64,000 nt of DNA from Hydrogenophaga sp. (GCA_030682835.1 JAUXNG010000045.1:16403-80402), one strand, 5' to 3'; positions 8,435-18,340 are shown, counted from the first letter of the stretch. The notes: generated by a model not told the origin, from the sequence alone. Numbers and translations: made by a program.

Positions 8435-8765
8435 CATGCCACGCCAATACACGGCCAGCGCCACCGTGCTGGGCCTCGTCGCGCAGCCGCCGGCAACCCT
8501 CGTCGCCCAACTGGTGCCCTTCTTTCGCGGCCCCCAAGGCGAGCCCGGCCCGGTCGGACCGTCGGGTGGCGACCTGCACCACACGCACACGCAGGCCGTC
8601 GCCGCCGACGAGTGGGTCATCGAGCACGGCCTGGGCAAGTGCCCCGCCGTGACCGTTGTCGACAGTGCCGGCGACCAGGTGGAGGGCGACGTCGAATACA
8701 TCGACCTCGACAACCTGCGCATCGTGTTTTCGTCCGCGTTCAGCGGTCGCGCCTATCTCAATTGA
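8427..8765 (+). CDS. Small tail fibre protein with a short collagen-like stretch
   Basis: A 112-residue protein with a Gly-X-Y run of about four triplets (GPQGEPGPVGPSGG, near residues 35-48) followed by a compact domain containing HHTHTQAVAADEWVIEHGLGKCP. Short collagen-like runs are common in phage fibres, where they trimerise. The domain after it resembles fibre-tip modules that begin with W-x-I-x-H. The gene overlaps its upstream neighbour by 8 bases, and the next gene starts 12 bases later. Confidence 0.55.
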   Translation: MPDMPRQYTASATVLGLVAQPPATLVAQLVPFFRGPQGEPGPVGPSGGDLHHTHTQAVAADEWVIEHGLGKCPAVTVVDSAGDQVEGDVEYIDLDNLRIVFSSAFSGRAYLN

Positions 8766-8777
8766 CCGGAGCCCAAC

Positions 8778-8969
8778 ATGGCACGCAAATTCCTCACCGC
8801 CCTCGACCTGACCCGCAACGAACTGCAGAACGCCGTGCTGCAGGTGCTCGGCTCTGCGCCGTCCTCGCCTGTGCCCGGCCTGGTCTACTACAACAGCACC
8901 AACCAGGTCACGCTCGGCTTCGCCGTGGCGCCGACGGCGAACAGCCTGCGCGCGGTGGTGCAGGGCTGA
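8778..8969 (+). CDS. Small phage structural protein, unknown
   Basis: A 63-residue protein, [21 protein letters not shown], with a C-terminal part containing [23 protein letters not shown] ribosome site lies 8 bases upstream. The YYNST...V motif is typical of the start of phage fibre proteins that carry short repeated peptides. The next gene begins with a similar MARNLNFQ, so the two may be split parts of one ancestral fibre gene. The stop TGA is followed within 3 bases by the next ATG. Confidence 0.5.
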   Translation: MARKFLTALDLTRNELQNAVLQVLGSAPSSPVPGLVYYNSTNQVTLGFAVAPTANSLRAVVQG

Positions 8970-8972
8970 TAG

Positions 8973-10088
8973 ATGGCGCGCAACCTCAACTTCCAGGCGC
9001 CGCCGCAACTGGCGATTGCCGAAGGCGCTGCCACACCGAACCCCGGCCTCGTCGGCGTGTCGGTGTGGAGCACCACGCTGGCCAAGCCCGTTTACTGGAC
9101 CGGCTCGCAGTGGACCGCCGGCAGCTCGGGCGACGGTGGTGGCGGCTCGCCCGGCGGCAGCACCGGGCAGGTGCAGTACAACAGCGGCGGCGCGTTCGCC
9201 GGTGCCGAGCATGTCCGCGTGGCCGAAGGCGACCTGATGCTGACGGCTCACGAGCCCGACGTGCTGCCAGGCACGAACAACGTCAAGCTGTTCGTGCGCA
9301 GCCTGGCCACCCGCCTGCTGCCGGCTTTCGTCGGTCCGTCGGGACTGGACTCGTCGCTGCAGCCGCTGCTGGCACGCAACAAAGTCGCGTGGTTCAACCC
9401 GCCCGGCAACGCCAACACGGTGCAGACCATCGGCATGGCAGTGCCCACAGCCACCGGCACGCCCACAGCGGCAAACGTGGGTACGGCCAACATCCACCAG
9501 GCCATGCGCCGGCTGGAATACGCCGTCACCACCGCCGCAACAACCGCCGTGGCCGGTCTGCGCGTGGCCGCAGCCCAGTACCACATCGGCGCGTCGTCAA
9601 CACCATTCGGCGGGTTCACGACGGTGATGCGCTTCGGCCCCAGCCGGGGCGCGGCCGCGAACTCGACCCGGCTGTTTTTTGCCGGCATGACCAGCAACAC
9701 CGGCGCCCCGACCGACGTGGACCCGACCGCTGGCACCACGTGGGCTAACATGATCGCCGTCGTCGCCGATGCCGCCGACGTGAATTACCACATCGCGCAC
9801 CGCACCGGCACCGGCGCCGTCACCAAGATCGACACGGGCATCCCCAAGTCCGCTGCGGACGCCACCGAGATGTATGAACTGGCGCTGTTCACGGCGCCGA
9901 CCGGCACCACCGTTGTGGGCTACCAGTTCGCACGCCTGAGCGACGGCCTGTCGTTCTCGGGCGTCATCAACAGCAACCTGCCCGCGGCCACCACGCTGCT
10001 CACGTGGCAGGCATGGACGTCGGTCGGCGGCACGTCATCCGTCGTCGGCCTCTCCGCCGCGTCTGTCTACCTCGAAACGGATTTCTAA
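8973..10088 (+). CDS. Putative tail fibre / tail-tip protein
   Basis: A 371-residue protein. The first ~55 residues (NLNFQAPPQLAIAEGAATPNPGLVGVSVWSTT...PVYWTGSQW) look like a fibre attachment module. A Gly/Ser linker follows (SSGDGGGGSPGGSTGQ), then a long beta-rich part ending in SAASVYLETDF that resembles a jelly-roll or receptor-binding head. It probably contacts the host surface. The gene abuts the next one with no gap (stop at 10088, ATG at 10089). The role is inferred from composition and place. Confidence 0.55.
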   Translation: MARNLNFQAPPQLAIAEGAATPNPGLVGVSVWSTTLAKPVYWTGSQWTAGSSGDGGGGSPGGSTGQVQYNSGGAFAGAEHVRVAEGDLMLTAHEPDVLPGTNNVKLFVRSLATRLLPAFVGPSGLDSSLQPLLARNKVAWFNPPGNANTVQTIGMAVPTATGTPTAANVGTANIHQAMRRLEYAVTTAATTAVAGLRVAAAQYHIGASSTPFGGFTTVMRFGPSRGAAANSTRLFFAGMTSNTGAPTDVDPTAGTTWANMIAVVADAADVNYHIAHRTGTGAVTKIDTGIPKSAADATEMYELALFTAPTGTTVVGYQFARLSDGLSFSGVINSNLPAATTLLTWQAWTSVGGTSSVVGLSAASVYLETDF

Positions 10089-13000
10089 ATGCCCATCCAA
10101 TCAGACGACGTCAAGCTGCTGCGCTCGGCAGTCATGGCCGACGTGCCCGAGGGCGGCGGCGCCGCCACCGGCATCGAGATCGTGGACGGCCAGAGCAACA
10201 ACATCTTCCCCGACACGTCGACGGATGACCGGGCTGCTGGCCGCGTCAACTTCCGCAAGGTGTTCGGCGCCGCGCACACCGACGACACCGACACGTTGCT
10301 CGGCGCATCGTTCGCCGTCCTCAAGCCGCCAGAAGACCCGCTGGTGCACGTGACCATGTTCTCGACCCCGGGCTGGGCCGACACGCGCGCCACGGCCAAG
10401 GAGCTTGTCGAGCGCCTGCTGGTCAAAGGCCCGCGCCTCCCCTGCCGCCTCATGGACACCCACTACGCCGGCGCCATGTTGCTGCAGATGTACCAGGTGG
10501 GCGGCACCAATTTCCCCGTCAGCGGCGACGCCATCGCAGTCCGCAACCCTGATGGCCGCGAGCAGTACGTGCGCGTGACCAAGGTGACCCTGGGCGTCGG
10601 CACGTTCAATGCTTCAGAAGGCGGCTCGGTGATGACCTTCACCGCCAACACCGCGCTGTGCGAGATCGGCCAGGCGCTGCAGTTCGACGTGCTCGGCCCG
10701 CCCGTCGCGCGCGTGATCAACGACGCCAACTTCGCTCAGATTTTCACCACCACCGCCAGCAGCGGCATCGCGTTTCACGGCGTCAAGCCGCTGGCCGCGC
10801 CTGCCGTGGTGGGCGCGCGGTCGGTGATGGCCGCGGGCGGCATCTACACCCCGCTGGTGCCCGCCGCGACCGTGGAAGAACCGCTGATCGACATCGCGCC
10901 CCTCACCAACCGCGTGAGCCTGTCCCGCACCGCGCTTGCGCCGGTGTCGCTGCCCGCCATGTCCCTCTCGCTCGGCGCCGGCACGGTCCTGCGCCTGCCT
11001 ACCCGCATCGAGCCCGGCACGCTGACCATGACGCACGTGAACGTCTCGTTCACCGCGGACGTGGATGGCACGCTGCGCCAGGGCAGCGCGGCCGTTGGCG
11101 TGGTCGACCACCGCGAGCGGACGATCACCATGCTCGCCGGCTCGCCAAACTACGGCGCCGGCATGAACGCCATCACCTACCGCCCGGCCACTGCGGCCGG
11201 TGCCACGACGCACTCCGACCTCCGCGAGATCACGACCGCGAATCAGGGCCTGGGCTGGGTGTATGCGTTTGAACCCCCGCCAGCCCCCGGAACTTTCACG
11301 CTCTCGTACATGGCACAGGGCCGGTGGTATGAACTGATCGACAACGGCACCGGGAAAGTCTCGGGGGCCGACAACAGCTACGGCGCCGGAACTCTCAACT
11401 ACGGCACCGGTTCGGTCGCGGTCACCCTCGGTGCGCTGCCCGACGTCGGGTCGGCATTGATTTTCACGTGGGGCACCGCCGACGCGGCCCGCGCCCCGCT
11501 GTCCGCAGACCTCTCCGACCGCGCGTACACCGAAATCGCGCTGGATCATCTGCCGGAACCCGGGAGCCTGGTGCTGACGTGGAGCCGCGCAGGCACGAAT
11601 TACACCGCGAGCGTCAGTTCGGTGGGGACCGTCACCGGCCCGGCCCGGGTCACCATCCCCGTGCGTACACCCGACGGCAAGTTCACGTTCCGGTTCTCCC
11701 CCGAAGTGCTGCCCGACGGGGGTGTGTCGGTGTCGTACAAGCGAAGCACGGCGAACGGCAGCGGGCCGTTCGTGAACAACACGTTGGGTGCGTACACCCT
11801 GGGGTCCGGCGGTGTGGTGCCGGGCTCGGTGCGATTCACCGTGCTGACCGCGCCCCCACCTGGACAATCTTCGGCCGGGTCAATCTACGTGTGGGACAAC
11901 TTACAGGGCCTGCTCGTTTTCCGCAACAGCAACGGGGCGGTCTCGACGGTCGGCGCCATCAACTACGAAACTGGGCAACTGACGGTGAACAACAGCGCGG
12001 ACGGGATGACCTATCGGTCCACCACCCAAGTCTCGTCCAGCAGCGGCGGAACCAGCGGCACAGCCGCGTACTACTCCTTCGCCAACGCCTTCTTCTACAA
12101 CCAGTCGGTCCCGCTGCAGAACACCAACATTCTGTCCTTCACCTACACCTCGTCCGCCACCCCGGTCTGGGATCCCACCACGCCGGTGCAGCACCTTCCC
12201 GCCTGGCGTGCCGAGGTCCGCACGATCCCCGGCATGTTGTTGCGCACCGCCGACACCGTGCTGACCTGGGGTGGGACGATCTACGCGTCCCGGGACGGCG
12301 TTTTGCAGACGTCGTGGTCGCCGGCCACCGGCGCCGGCACGCCATCCGGCAACGTGTCGTCTGACGGCTTCGTCAGCTTCACCGCGTTGCCCCCATCCGG
12401 CACCAACGCCCTCACCTGGCAAAACGCCGCGCACAACCGCGCGGCCGACCTTGAGATCCTGATGGGCGTCTTCCGCGTGCTGCAGGCCCCCATCAAGACG
12501 GGTGGCTTCCAGATCCAGAGCGGGACTCGCATCGGCATCGCCGCTGACACTGGCGCGATCACCGGGGGCAACTTCGGCGGCCAGGTCGACTTCCAGCGCG
12601 GCATCGTCCGGTGGACTGGCAACCCTGTCCCTGCCGACACCATCACCTACAACGCCGTGTTCCTGCAGTACCTGCCTCTCGATGGCGCGCTGCTGGGGCT
12701 GGAAACCGCGCGCCTGCCGCTGGATGGCAAAGTCCCGATCTACCGGCCGGGCGGCCAGGTGATCGTGCACAACACGCTCACCACCGCGCTACCCAATCCG
12801 CTCACCAAGGGCACGACCTACAACCTGGGCCGCCAGCGCGTCGCCGCTGTCGTCGTCCGCACTGCGGCGGGCGTCAAAGTGCCCGGCAACCGGTACGCGG
12901 TCGACTTCAACGCAGGGACCATCGTGTTCCCGCTGGCCAGCGACCTCACCGGCTTCGACCAGCCGTTCACCGTCCACCACCGCATCGAGGACGAACTGAT

Positions 13001-13553
13001 GCTGCTGCGCGCCGACATCAGCGGCAAGCTGGATCTGGTTGCGGGGCTCACCCACAACTATCCCGCAGGCAGCAGCTACATCAGCAGCAAGTTGCGCAAT
13101 GGCGACCTGTTCGCGCGGGCCTTCGGCTACATCGAGCAGTCCTCCTGGACCGGCGCGTGGTCCGACACGCGCATCGGCGACGCGCCCACCGCGAACTACA
13201 ACGAGATCGACTTCCCCATCGTCACGACAAACCGCGGCGCCATCACCGAGCGGTGGGCCGTGATTTTCACCGGCGCGACGCAGGTGCGCGTGGTGGGGGC
13301 TGACGTCGGCCAGGTGCTCACCAACGTCAGCACCACTGGCGCCATCGAGCCGCTGAACCCGCAGACGGGGGCGCCTTACTTCCGCATCCCCTCGCTGGGC
13401 TGGGGCGGTGGCTGGGCTGTCGGCAACGTGCTCCGGTTCAACACCGCCGCGGCCGGCGCACCCGCCTGGGTCGTCCGCACGACGCTGCAAGGCCCCGCCA
13501 CGGTTGCCAGCGACGCCGCCACCATTGCGTTCCGCTCCGACGTGGACGCCTGA
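10089..13553 (+). CDS. Large phage tail structural protein of unknown family
   Basis: An 1154-residue protein. The N-terminal ~170 residues (beginning MPIQSDDVKLLRSAVMADVP) look globular; the rest is strongly beta-rich, with repeating units of about 90 residues built on phrases such as NYGTGSVAVTLGALPDVGSALIFTW and DGKFTFRFSPEVLPDGGVSVSY, suggesting tandem Ig/FN3-like domains. Such proteins in this position form tail-tip spikes or side fibres. No enzyme motif was recognised. It is the second largest prophage gene and follows the fibre gene without a gap. Confidence 0.55.
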   Translation: MPIQSDDVKLLRSAVMADVPEGGGAATGIEIVDGQSNNIFPDTSTDDRAAGRVNFRKVFGAAHTDDTDTLLGASFAVLKPPEDPLVHVTMFSTPGWADTRATAKELVERLLVKGPRLPCRLMDTHYAGAMLLQMYQVGGTNFPVSGDAIAVRNPDGREQYVRVTKVTLGVGTFNASEGGSVMTFTANTALCEIGQALQFDVLGPPVARVINDANFAQIFTTTASSGIAFHGVKPLAAPAVVGARSVMAAGGIYTPLVPAATVEEPLIDIAPLTNRVSLSRTALAPVSLPAMSLSLGAGTVLRLPTRIEPGTLTMTHVNVSFTADVDGTLRQGSAAVGVVDHRERTITMLAGSPNYGAGMNAITYRPATAAGATTHSDLREITTANQGLGWVYAFEPPPAPGTFTLSYMAQGRWYELIDNGTGKVSGADNSYGAGTLNYGTGSVAVTLGALPDVGSALIFTWGTADAARAPLSADLSDRAYTEIALDHLPEPGSLVLTWSRAGTNYTASVSSVGTVTGPARVTIPVRTPDGKFTFRFSPEVLPDGGVSVSYKRSTANGSGPFVNNTLGAYTLGSGGVVPGSVRFTVLTAPPPGQSSAGSIYVWDNLQGLLVFRNSNGAVSTVGAINYETGQLTVNNSADGMTYRSTTQVSSSSGGTSGTAAYYSFANAFFYNQSVPLQNTNILSFTYTSSATPVWDPTTPVQHLPAWRAEVRTIPGMLLRTADTVLTWGGTIYASRDGVLQTSWSPATGAGTPSGNVSSDGFVSFTALPPSGTNALTWQNAAHNRAADLEILMGVFRVLQAPIKTGGFQIQSGTRIGIAADTGAITGGNFGGQVDFQRGIVRWTGNPVPADTITYNAVFLQYLPLDGALLGLETARLPLDGKVPIYRPGGQVIVHNTLTTALPNPLTKGTTYNLGRQRVAAVVVRTAAGVKVPGNRYAVDFNAGTIVFPLASDLTGFDQPFTVHHRIEDELMLLRADISGKLDLVAGLTHNYPAGSSYISSKLRNGDLFARAFGYIEQSSWTGAWSDTRIGDAPTANYNEIDFPIVTTNRGAITERWAVIFTGATQVRVVGADVGQVLTNVSTTGAIEPLNPQTGAPYFRIPSLGWGGGWAVGNVLRFNTAAAGAPAWVVRTTLQGPATVASDAATIAFRSDVDA

Positions 13554-13564
13554 AGGATAGACAC

Positions 13565-14746
13565 ATGAGTCAAGTCACTTGGTTTGAGAGCAGCGAAGTC
13601 GGCGCGCCGACACTCAGCAACGCGCAGGGCTCGCTGCTGGAAGTGTTGCGGGCCTGCCTGGTCAACGGCTTCGGCGGCAAGGCCATCACCAGCATCGCGG
13701 TCGCCGCGGGTGTCGCCACGGTCACGTCGGCCGCGCATGGCTTCACCGGCAAGGCCGGGCAGGTGGTGCTGGTGGCCGGCGCCCCGCAGCCGCTGCTCAA
13801 CGGCGTCAAGCAGCCGGGCAACGTGCTCACCAACAGCTTCACCTACGCCGCGCCTGGCGTGCCCGACGGCACGTACACCGGCACGATCTCGGTCAAGCGC
13901 GCGCCCGCCGGCTGGACCGAGGCGTTCACCGCGGTCGACCGCGCCGTGTTCCGTAGCGGCGAGCCCGAGGCCACGGGCATCTCGCTGCGCGTGCTCGACG
14001 CTGCGGGCTTGAACGCCCGGGTGCGCGCATTTGAGTCGATGACCGACATCGACACCGGTGTGGGCATGACCCCCACCGAGGCGCAGGTGTCAGGCGGGTT
14101 CTGGTGGAGCAAGACCTCCACGGACACCACGGCCGTCCGCCCGTGGGCCGTGTTTGCCGACGGCCGCGCGTTCTACTTCTGCGTCATGCCCGCGGCGCAG
14201 CCGCACTACACCTGCTTCTTTGCTGGCGACGTCGTGTCCCGCAAGCCGGGTGACGCGTACGGCTTCATGCTCACGGGCAATCACAACGACCAGACATCCG
14301 CGTCAGGTATTCCAAACGGCTGTGCCGGGGCAAGCCACAAGTCGCTCACCTCTGCTGTCGGGGGCTACGTTGTGCGGGTCGCGAGTGCCGCGGGCGCATC
14401 CACCCCCGCGCTGCGCGTCGGTGCCGGGCAGAACGGCGACGCCGCCTGGGTTTACGCGGGCACCGCGGGCTACGGGTTCGGCACGCACCCCAATGCCTCG
14501 GACGGTGCACTCGTCGTGGGCCGGGTGCTGTGCATCGAAGCCAACAGCTACCGGGGGGAACTGCCCGGCCTCTACCACCCCGTGCAGGTGTCGAACACCC
14601 TGGTGCACGGCACCATTTTCCCCGGACTGGTTGTCGGCGCCACAGGGCGTCGACTCTGCGTGGTGGCGGCCGGCGTTCCCGCAAACAACCTGACGCGCGG
14701 CACGATCCTGTTTGATGTGACGGGCTCCTGGAGGACCGCGCAATGA
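13565..14746 (+). CDS. Phage tail-region structural protein, unknown
   Basis: A 393-residue protein starting MSQVTWFESSEVGAPTLSNAQGSLLEVL, which resembles N-termini of phage tail-tip proteins that bind a partner. The rest alternates beta strands and Gly/Ala-rich turns and has about seven Cys spread through residues 220-380. AAGGA precedes the ATG. The stop overlaps the next ATG by 4 bases (ATGA), so the next protein is likely made in step with it. Confidence 0.5.
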   Translation: MSQVTWFESSEVGAPTLSNAQGSLLEVLRACLVNGFGGKAITSIAVAAGVATVTSAAHGFTGKAGQVVLVAGAPQPLLNGVKQPGNVLTNSFTYAAPGVPDGTYTGTISVKRAPAGWTEAFTAVDRAVFRSGEPEATGISLRVLDAAGLNARVRAFESMTDIDTGVGMTPTEAQVSGGFWWSKTSTDTTAVRPWAVFADGRAFYFCVMPAAQPHYTCFFAGDVVSRKPGDAYGFMLTGNHNDQTSASGIPNGCAGASHKSLTSAVGGYVVRVASAAGASTPALRVGAGQNGDAAWVYAGTAGYGFGTHPNASDGALVVGRVLCIEANSYRGELPGLYHPVQVSNTLVHGTIFPGLVVGATGRRLCVVAAGVPANNLTRGTILFDVTGSWRTAQ

Positions 14747-16107
14747 GCACCGCCCGACACTGGCGGATCGTGGGGTGCGCGCCCCGCGGGCAGGGCGGCC
14801 TGCAGTTGAGCCAGGTGCAGTTCTACAACCTGGCAAGCGCACGCGTGGAGTCGTCCGCCACCATCACCAGCAGCGTGCCCCCCTCCGCAGGTGCACTGTC
14901 GAACCTCAACGATGACAGCCTGACCACCGTCGTTGAGTTTTCGGCTGCTGCGGTGCTCGCGTCCGGTTTCTGGATCGCGTGGGACTTCGGTGCCGATGTG
15001 ACCATTGAGGCGATTCGTTTCGCGGCCGGGGGCGGTTCCGCGGACACTTTCCTCGGGGCGGTGACGGTGCAGCGACTGGAGGCCGGCGTGTGGGTGACCA
15101 CTGGCGCGGTGCGCCAACTCGAATACCCCGGCCCTAACGCTGCCAACCCCCTTGGCGGATCCGGCACGGCCGCGACTTTTCTGCTGAGTGGCGACAGCAC
15201 CCCCATCACGGACAGTAGCCCGCAGCAGGTGCCGGTGACGGTGTCAGGCACGGTGAACATCGCGGCATCACCGTCGAAGTTCGGGCAGGCGCTGCAGTTC
15301 AACGCGCAAGGGCATGTCTTTGCGCAGAATCCGGCCTTCGCATTCGGGACCGGTGACTTCACGGTTGAATACTGGCAGTGGGCGACGTCCTCATCGAACG
15401 ATCCCGCAGCGTTTCAGTTGTCCGACACGGTTGGCGGGCTGAAGGCTTCCAGCGACAGCATCTCCGTGGTTTGGTCCGTCGGGCGGTGGTATCTCTATTT
15501 TGGCGGGTTGCTCAACACCGGCGTCAACCACCCCGGAGCCAACACGTGGGTACACGTCGCGCTGGTGCGTGCTTCGGGGCAGTTGTCGCTGTTCCTTGAC
15601 GGCGTCAAGGTCTGGACGGTGGTGAACACCTATAACTTCACCGGCCAGCACCTGGCGGTTGGGGCGTACTACAGCACGGCGTACCGATTCCCCGGGGCCA
15701 TTGACGACTTCGTGTTCACCGCGGGCACGGCGAAATACCTCAACAACTTCACCCTGCCGACCGGGCCTGCCACGGGTCGCGCGCTGTTGGTGCCCGACGC
15801 CAGCTACTCTGCGCCAGCCGGTGCGCTTTCCGCGCCCATCTGGGCGGACGCAGAGGACGGCGGCGACCACCGGGTCATCGGCACCACCAAGAACACCGGC
15901 ACGCCCGACACCCCCGTGCGCCGGCGCGTGCGCCTGCACGACCAGAAGTCCGGCCGCCTGGTGCGCGAGACGTGGAGCCACGCAGTGACGGGCGAATACG
16001 CCTTCCCCAATCTGCGCGCCGGCACCTTCTATGCCACCGCGTTCGACCACACCGGCCAGTACGGCGGCGTGATCGAGACAGACGTGCTGTCGGAGCCCAT
16101 GCCATGA
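14743..16107 (+). CDS. LamG-like (concanavalin A-fold) phage tail protein
   Basis: A 454-residue protein. The first ~135 residues resemble a discoidin-like sandwich (ARHWRIVGCAPRG...QLSQVQFYN). Residues about 165-335 match a LamG jelly roll: FGQALQFNAQGHVFA, GTGDFTVEYWQW, NTWVHVALVRASGQLSLFLDGVKV, FPGAIDDFVFTAGTAKY. The C-terminal ~80 residues look like an Ig/carboxypeptidase-regulatory-type repeat. LamG modules bind sugars or proteins, so this is a good candidate for a host-surface binding protein. It overlaps both neighbours by 4 bases. Confidence 0.65.
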   Translation: MSTARHWRIVGCAPRGQGGLQLSQVQFYNLASARVESSATITSSVPPSAGALSNLNDDSLTTVVEFSAAAVLASGFWIAWDFGADVTIEAIRFAAGGGSADTFLGAVTVQRLEAGVWVTTGAVRQLEYPGPNAANPLGGSGTAATFLLSGDSTPITDSSPQQVPVTVSGTVNIAASPSKFGQALQFNAQGHVFAQNPAFAFGTGDFTVEYWQWATSSSNDPAAFQLSDTVGGLKASSDSISVVWSVGRWYLYFGGLLNTGVNHPGANTWVHVALVRASGQLSLFLDGVKVWTVVNTYNFTGQHLAVGAYYSTAYRFPGAIDDFVFTAGTAKYLNNFTLPTGPATGRALLVPDASYSAPAGALSAPIWADAEDGGDHRVIGTTKNTGTPDTPVRRRVRLHDQKSGRLVRETWSHAVTGEYAFPNLRAGTFYATAFDHTGQYGGVIETDVLSEPMP

Positions 16108-16508
16108 GCGCGAGCCTGGCAACGCGCCGCGCCTGCCTGCTGGCCGAGCGCGACATGCTGGACGCCGGTGGCGGCGGGGCGCTGCACCTGTACGGCGGGA
16201 CGATGGAACCCAACCCGGAGACGGCCGCGAGCAGCGCGCCCCTGGTGATCGTGGCGTTGCCGGTGCCCGCGTTCCAGCTGCACCCCACGGCCGCGCAGAT
16301 GACCCTGAGTGCCCAGGGCAACGCCGCGCTCGCCGGCCAGGTGACATGGGCGCGCTTCGTGGACGGCGAGGGCAACCCCGTGCGCGACTGCACCGCAGGC
16401 CCACCTGGCAGCGGCGCACAGGTCATCGTCACCGACGGCAAGACGCCGCCCAGCGCACTGGTCTACACCGGCGGTGAAGTCACCGTGACGGTCACCTTCG
16501 TCTACTGA
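16104..16508 (+). CDS. Phage hypothetical protein
   Basis: A 134-residue protein starting at the ATG that overlaps the stop of the LamG gene (ATGA). An in-frame upstream start at 15972 is inside the LamG gene and was rejected. The sequence MSASLATRRACLLAERDMLD continues into a beta-rich region (LSAQGNAALAGQVTWARFVDGEGN). Nothing points to a specific role; it is presumably a small tail component. Confidence 0.5.
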   Translation: MSASLATRRACLLAERDMLDAGGGGALHLYGGTMEPNPETAASSAPLVIVALPVPAFQLHPTAAQMTLSAQGNAALAGQVTWARFVDGEGNPVRDCTAGPPGSGAQVIVTDGKTPPSALVYTGGEVTVTVTFVY

Positions 16509-16510
16509 CC

Positions 16511-18340
16511 GTGGCCGATCTGATCTTTCGCCGCCCGCGCCACGCCGGTGGCCCTGTGCACCTGGTCTTCGGCGCTGGCGTCGAGGTCGAGCAGCCCGCG
16601 CCGGATCCGACCAGCGTCGAAGTCACGGTGCAACTGTCCGACCCGACGGTGACCGCGCTGGTGCTCTACGACAACCGCAACCCGCGCCGGGTGACCACGG
16701 CCGCCGAAATGCCCCATCAGCCGGCGCAGAGCGGCGCCGCGGCCGCGGGCCTGGGCTGGGGCTTGAGCACCCCGATGATCGACCCCACCGCCACACCGTG
16801 GGGCCTTGCGCAATCCGCGCGGCGCGAGTTCGCAGCCGCATGGGACATCAGCGGCCGGCTCGCCACCGAGCGCGCCGCGCCGTGGGTGAAGGGCGTCGCA
16901 CGCACACAGCAGACCGCGCTGGTGCACCAGGCCGCGCGCCCCGTGGCCGTGCAGTCGGCGGCGCGTTGGGCGCTGGCACAGGCCCTTGCTACCCAGTCCG
17001 CACTGGTGCACCAGGCCGCGCGCTCGCACGTCGCGCACGTGATCGCACCGTGGGGCCTCACCGCCCGGGTGCAGGCACTGGTCGTAGCGCGGCATGGCAG
17101 CGGCGTTGCGCGCCTGGCCGAAATGCTCATGCCCTGGCAGACCAGCCGGCCGGTGCCCCCGGGCCGAGAGGTATGGCCCAAGCCGGGCGCGGGCGCTTTC
17201 GTGCCCCGGGTGCCGACCACACGCCTCGTTTTCGCCTGCCCGCCCGCCTGGGCAGGTAGCGGCCCTGTGCACCTGCTGTTCGGCCGGGTGTGTAACCTGC
17301 CGCCCGTCCAGCCGGGGCTCGTCGTCGTTCCCGTTCGGAGTCTCTACATGATCCTCAACTCGTCTTCTCTGCGTCGCGTCGACAACAACGCATACCTGCC
17401 GGCGCTCTCGATGGGCCTGACCATCGACGCCGACTCATGGACGTGGGGTTTCAGCGCGGATCTGCCCGCCGACGCCATGCCCATGCTCAGCCGCACGTCG
17501 CAGTCCGAACCGGTCGAGGTTGAGATGGTCATCAACGGCACGGCGTACCGCGCGCTGATCGAGAACATCAGCCGCTCGCGCAGTTTCCAGAATCGCGGGC
17601 TCACGGTGCGGGGCCGCGGCCTGGCCGCCGTGCTCGACGAGCCGTTCGCACCAGTGTCCACTTTTGGCAACACCGTCGGCCGCACGGCACAACAACTGGC
17701 CGGCGACGCGCTGACGATCAACGGCGAGTCGATCGGCTGGAACATCGACTGGCAGATCGACGACTGGCTGGTGCCGGCCAACGCATGGTCGCACCAGGGT
17801 TCGATGATCTCGGCCGTCAACCGAATCGCGGCGGCTGCCGGCGGCTACCTGCAGCCGCACAACACGGCACGCACGCTGCGCGTGTTGCCGCGCTATCCGA
17901 GCGCGCCCTGGGAGTGGTCGAGCGTCGTGCCCGACTTCGAGCTGCCGGCCGCCGCGATGTCGGTCGAGACCATCGAGTGGGTCGACCGCCCAGACTTCAA
18001 CCGCGTGTTCGTCGGGGGCATCAGCGCCGGCTTCAACGGCCAGGTGACGCGCACCGGCACGGCCGGCGACGTGCTGGCGCCCGCCGTGGCTGATGGCCTG
18101 ATGACCGATGCCGACGCCATTCGCCAACGCGGTATCGCTGAGCTGGCCAAGGGTGGCCGCTGGGCCAACATGACGCTGCGCCTGCCCGTGCTGTCCGAGA
18201 CCGGCGCCATTCCGCCCGGCAAGTTCGTGCGCTATCACGACGGCGAGGTCAACCGGCTGGGCATCACCCGCACGCTCAGCGTGCAGGATGACGGCACCGA
18301 AATTTGGCAATCTATCGGAGTTGAAGCATATGTTGCGTAA
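16511..18340 (+). CDS. Tail-tip / baseplate hub-like protein with a repeat-rich N-terminus
   Basis: A 609-residue protein with a GTG start 2 bases after the previous stop. Residues 1-275 are unusual: GGPVHLVFGAGVEVEQP near residue 12 recurs as GPVHLLFGRVCNLPP near 253, and a phrase ALVHQAAR occurs twice near 135 and 160. From residue 280 (MILNSSSLRRVDNNAYLP) a hub-like domain begins, with VEMVINGTAYRALIENISRSRSF and a C-terminal region ending in EIWQSIGVEAYVA. The second part looks like a tail hub protein, the first like an added surface module. The fusion is read from the sequence; the function is inferred. Confidence 0.5.
   Translation: MADLIFRRPRHAGGPVHLVFGAGVEVEQPAPDPTSVEVTVQLSDPTVTALVLYDNRNPRRVTTAAEMPHQPAQSGAAAAGLGWGLSTPMIDPTATPWGLAQSARREFAAAWDISGRLATERAAPWVKGVARTQQTALVHQAARPVAVQSAARWALAQALATQSALVHQAARSHVAHVIAPWGLTARVQALVVARHGSGVARLAEMLMPWQTSRPVPPGREVWPKPGAGAFVPRVPTTRLVFACPPAWAGSGPVHLLFGRVCNLPPVQPGLVVVPVRSLYMILNSSSLRRVDNNAYLPALSMGLTIDADSWTWGFSADLPADAMPMLSRTSQSEPVEVEMVINGTAYRALIENISRSRSFQNRGLTVRGRGLAAVLDEPFAPVSTFGNTVGRTAQQLAGDALTINGESIGWNIDWQIDDWLVPANAWSHQGSMISAVNRIAAAAGGYLQPHNTARTLRVLPRYPSAPWEWSSVVPDFELPAAAMSVETIEWVDRPDFNRVFVGGISAGFNGQVTRTGTAGDVLAPAVADGLMTDADAIRQRGIAELAKGGRWANMTLRLPVLSETGAIPPGKFVRYHDGEVNRLGITRTLSVQDDGTEIWQSIGVEAYVA

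Noticed and set aside
13565..14746. Diversity-generating retroelement target at the end of a tail gene
   Set aside because: There is no reverse transcriptase gene, template repeat or adenine-rich codon cluster in the window.
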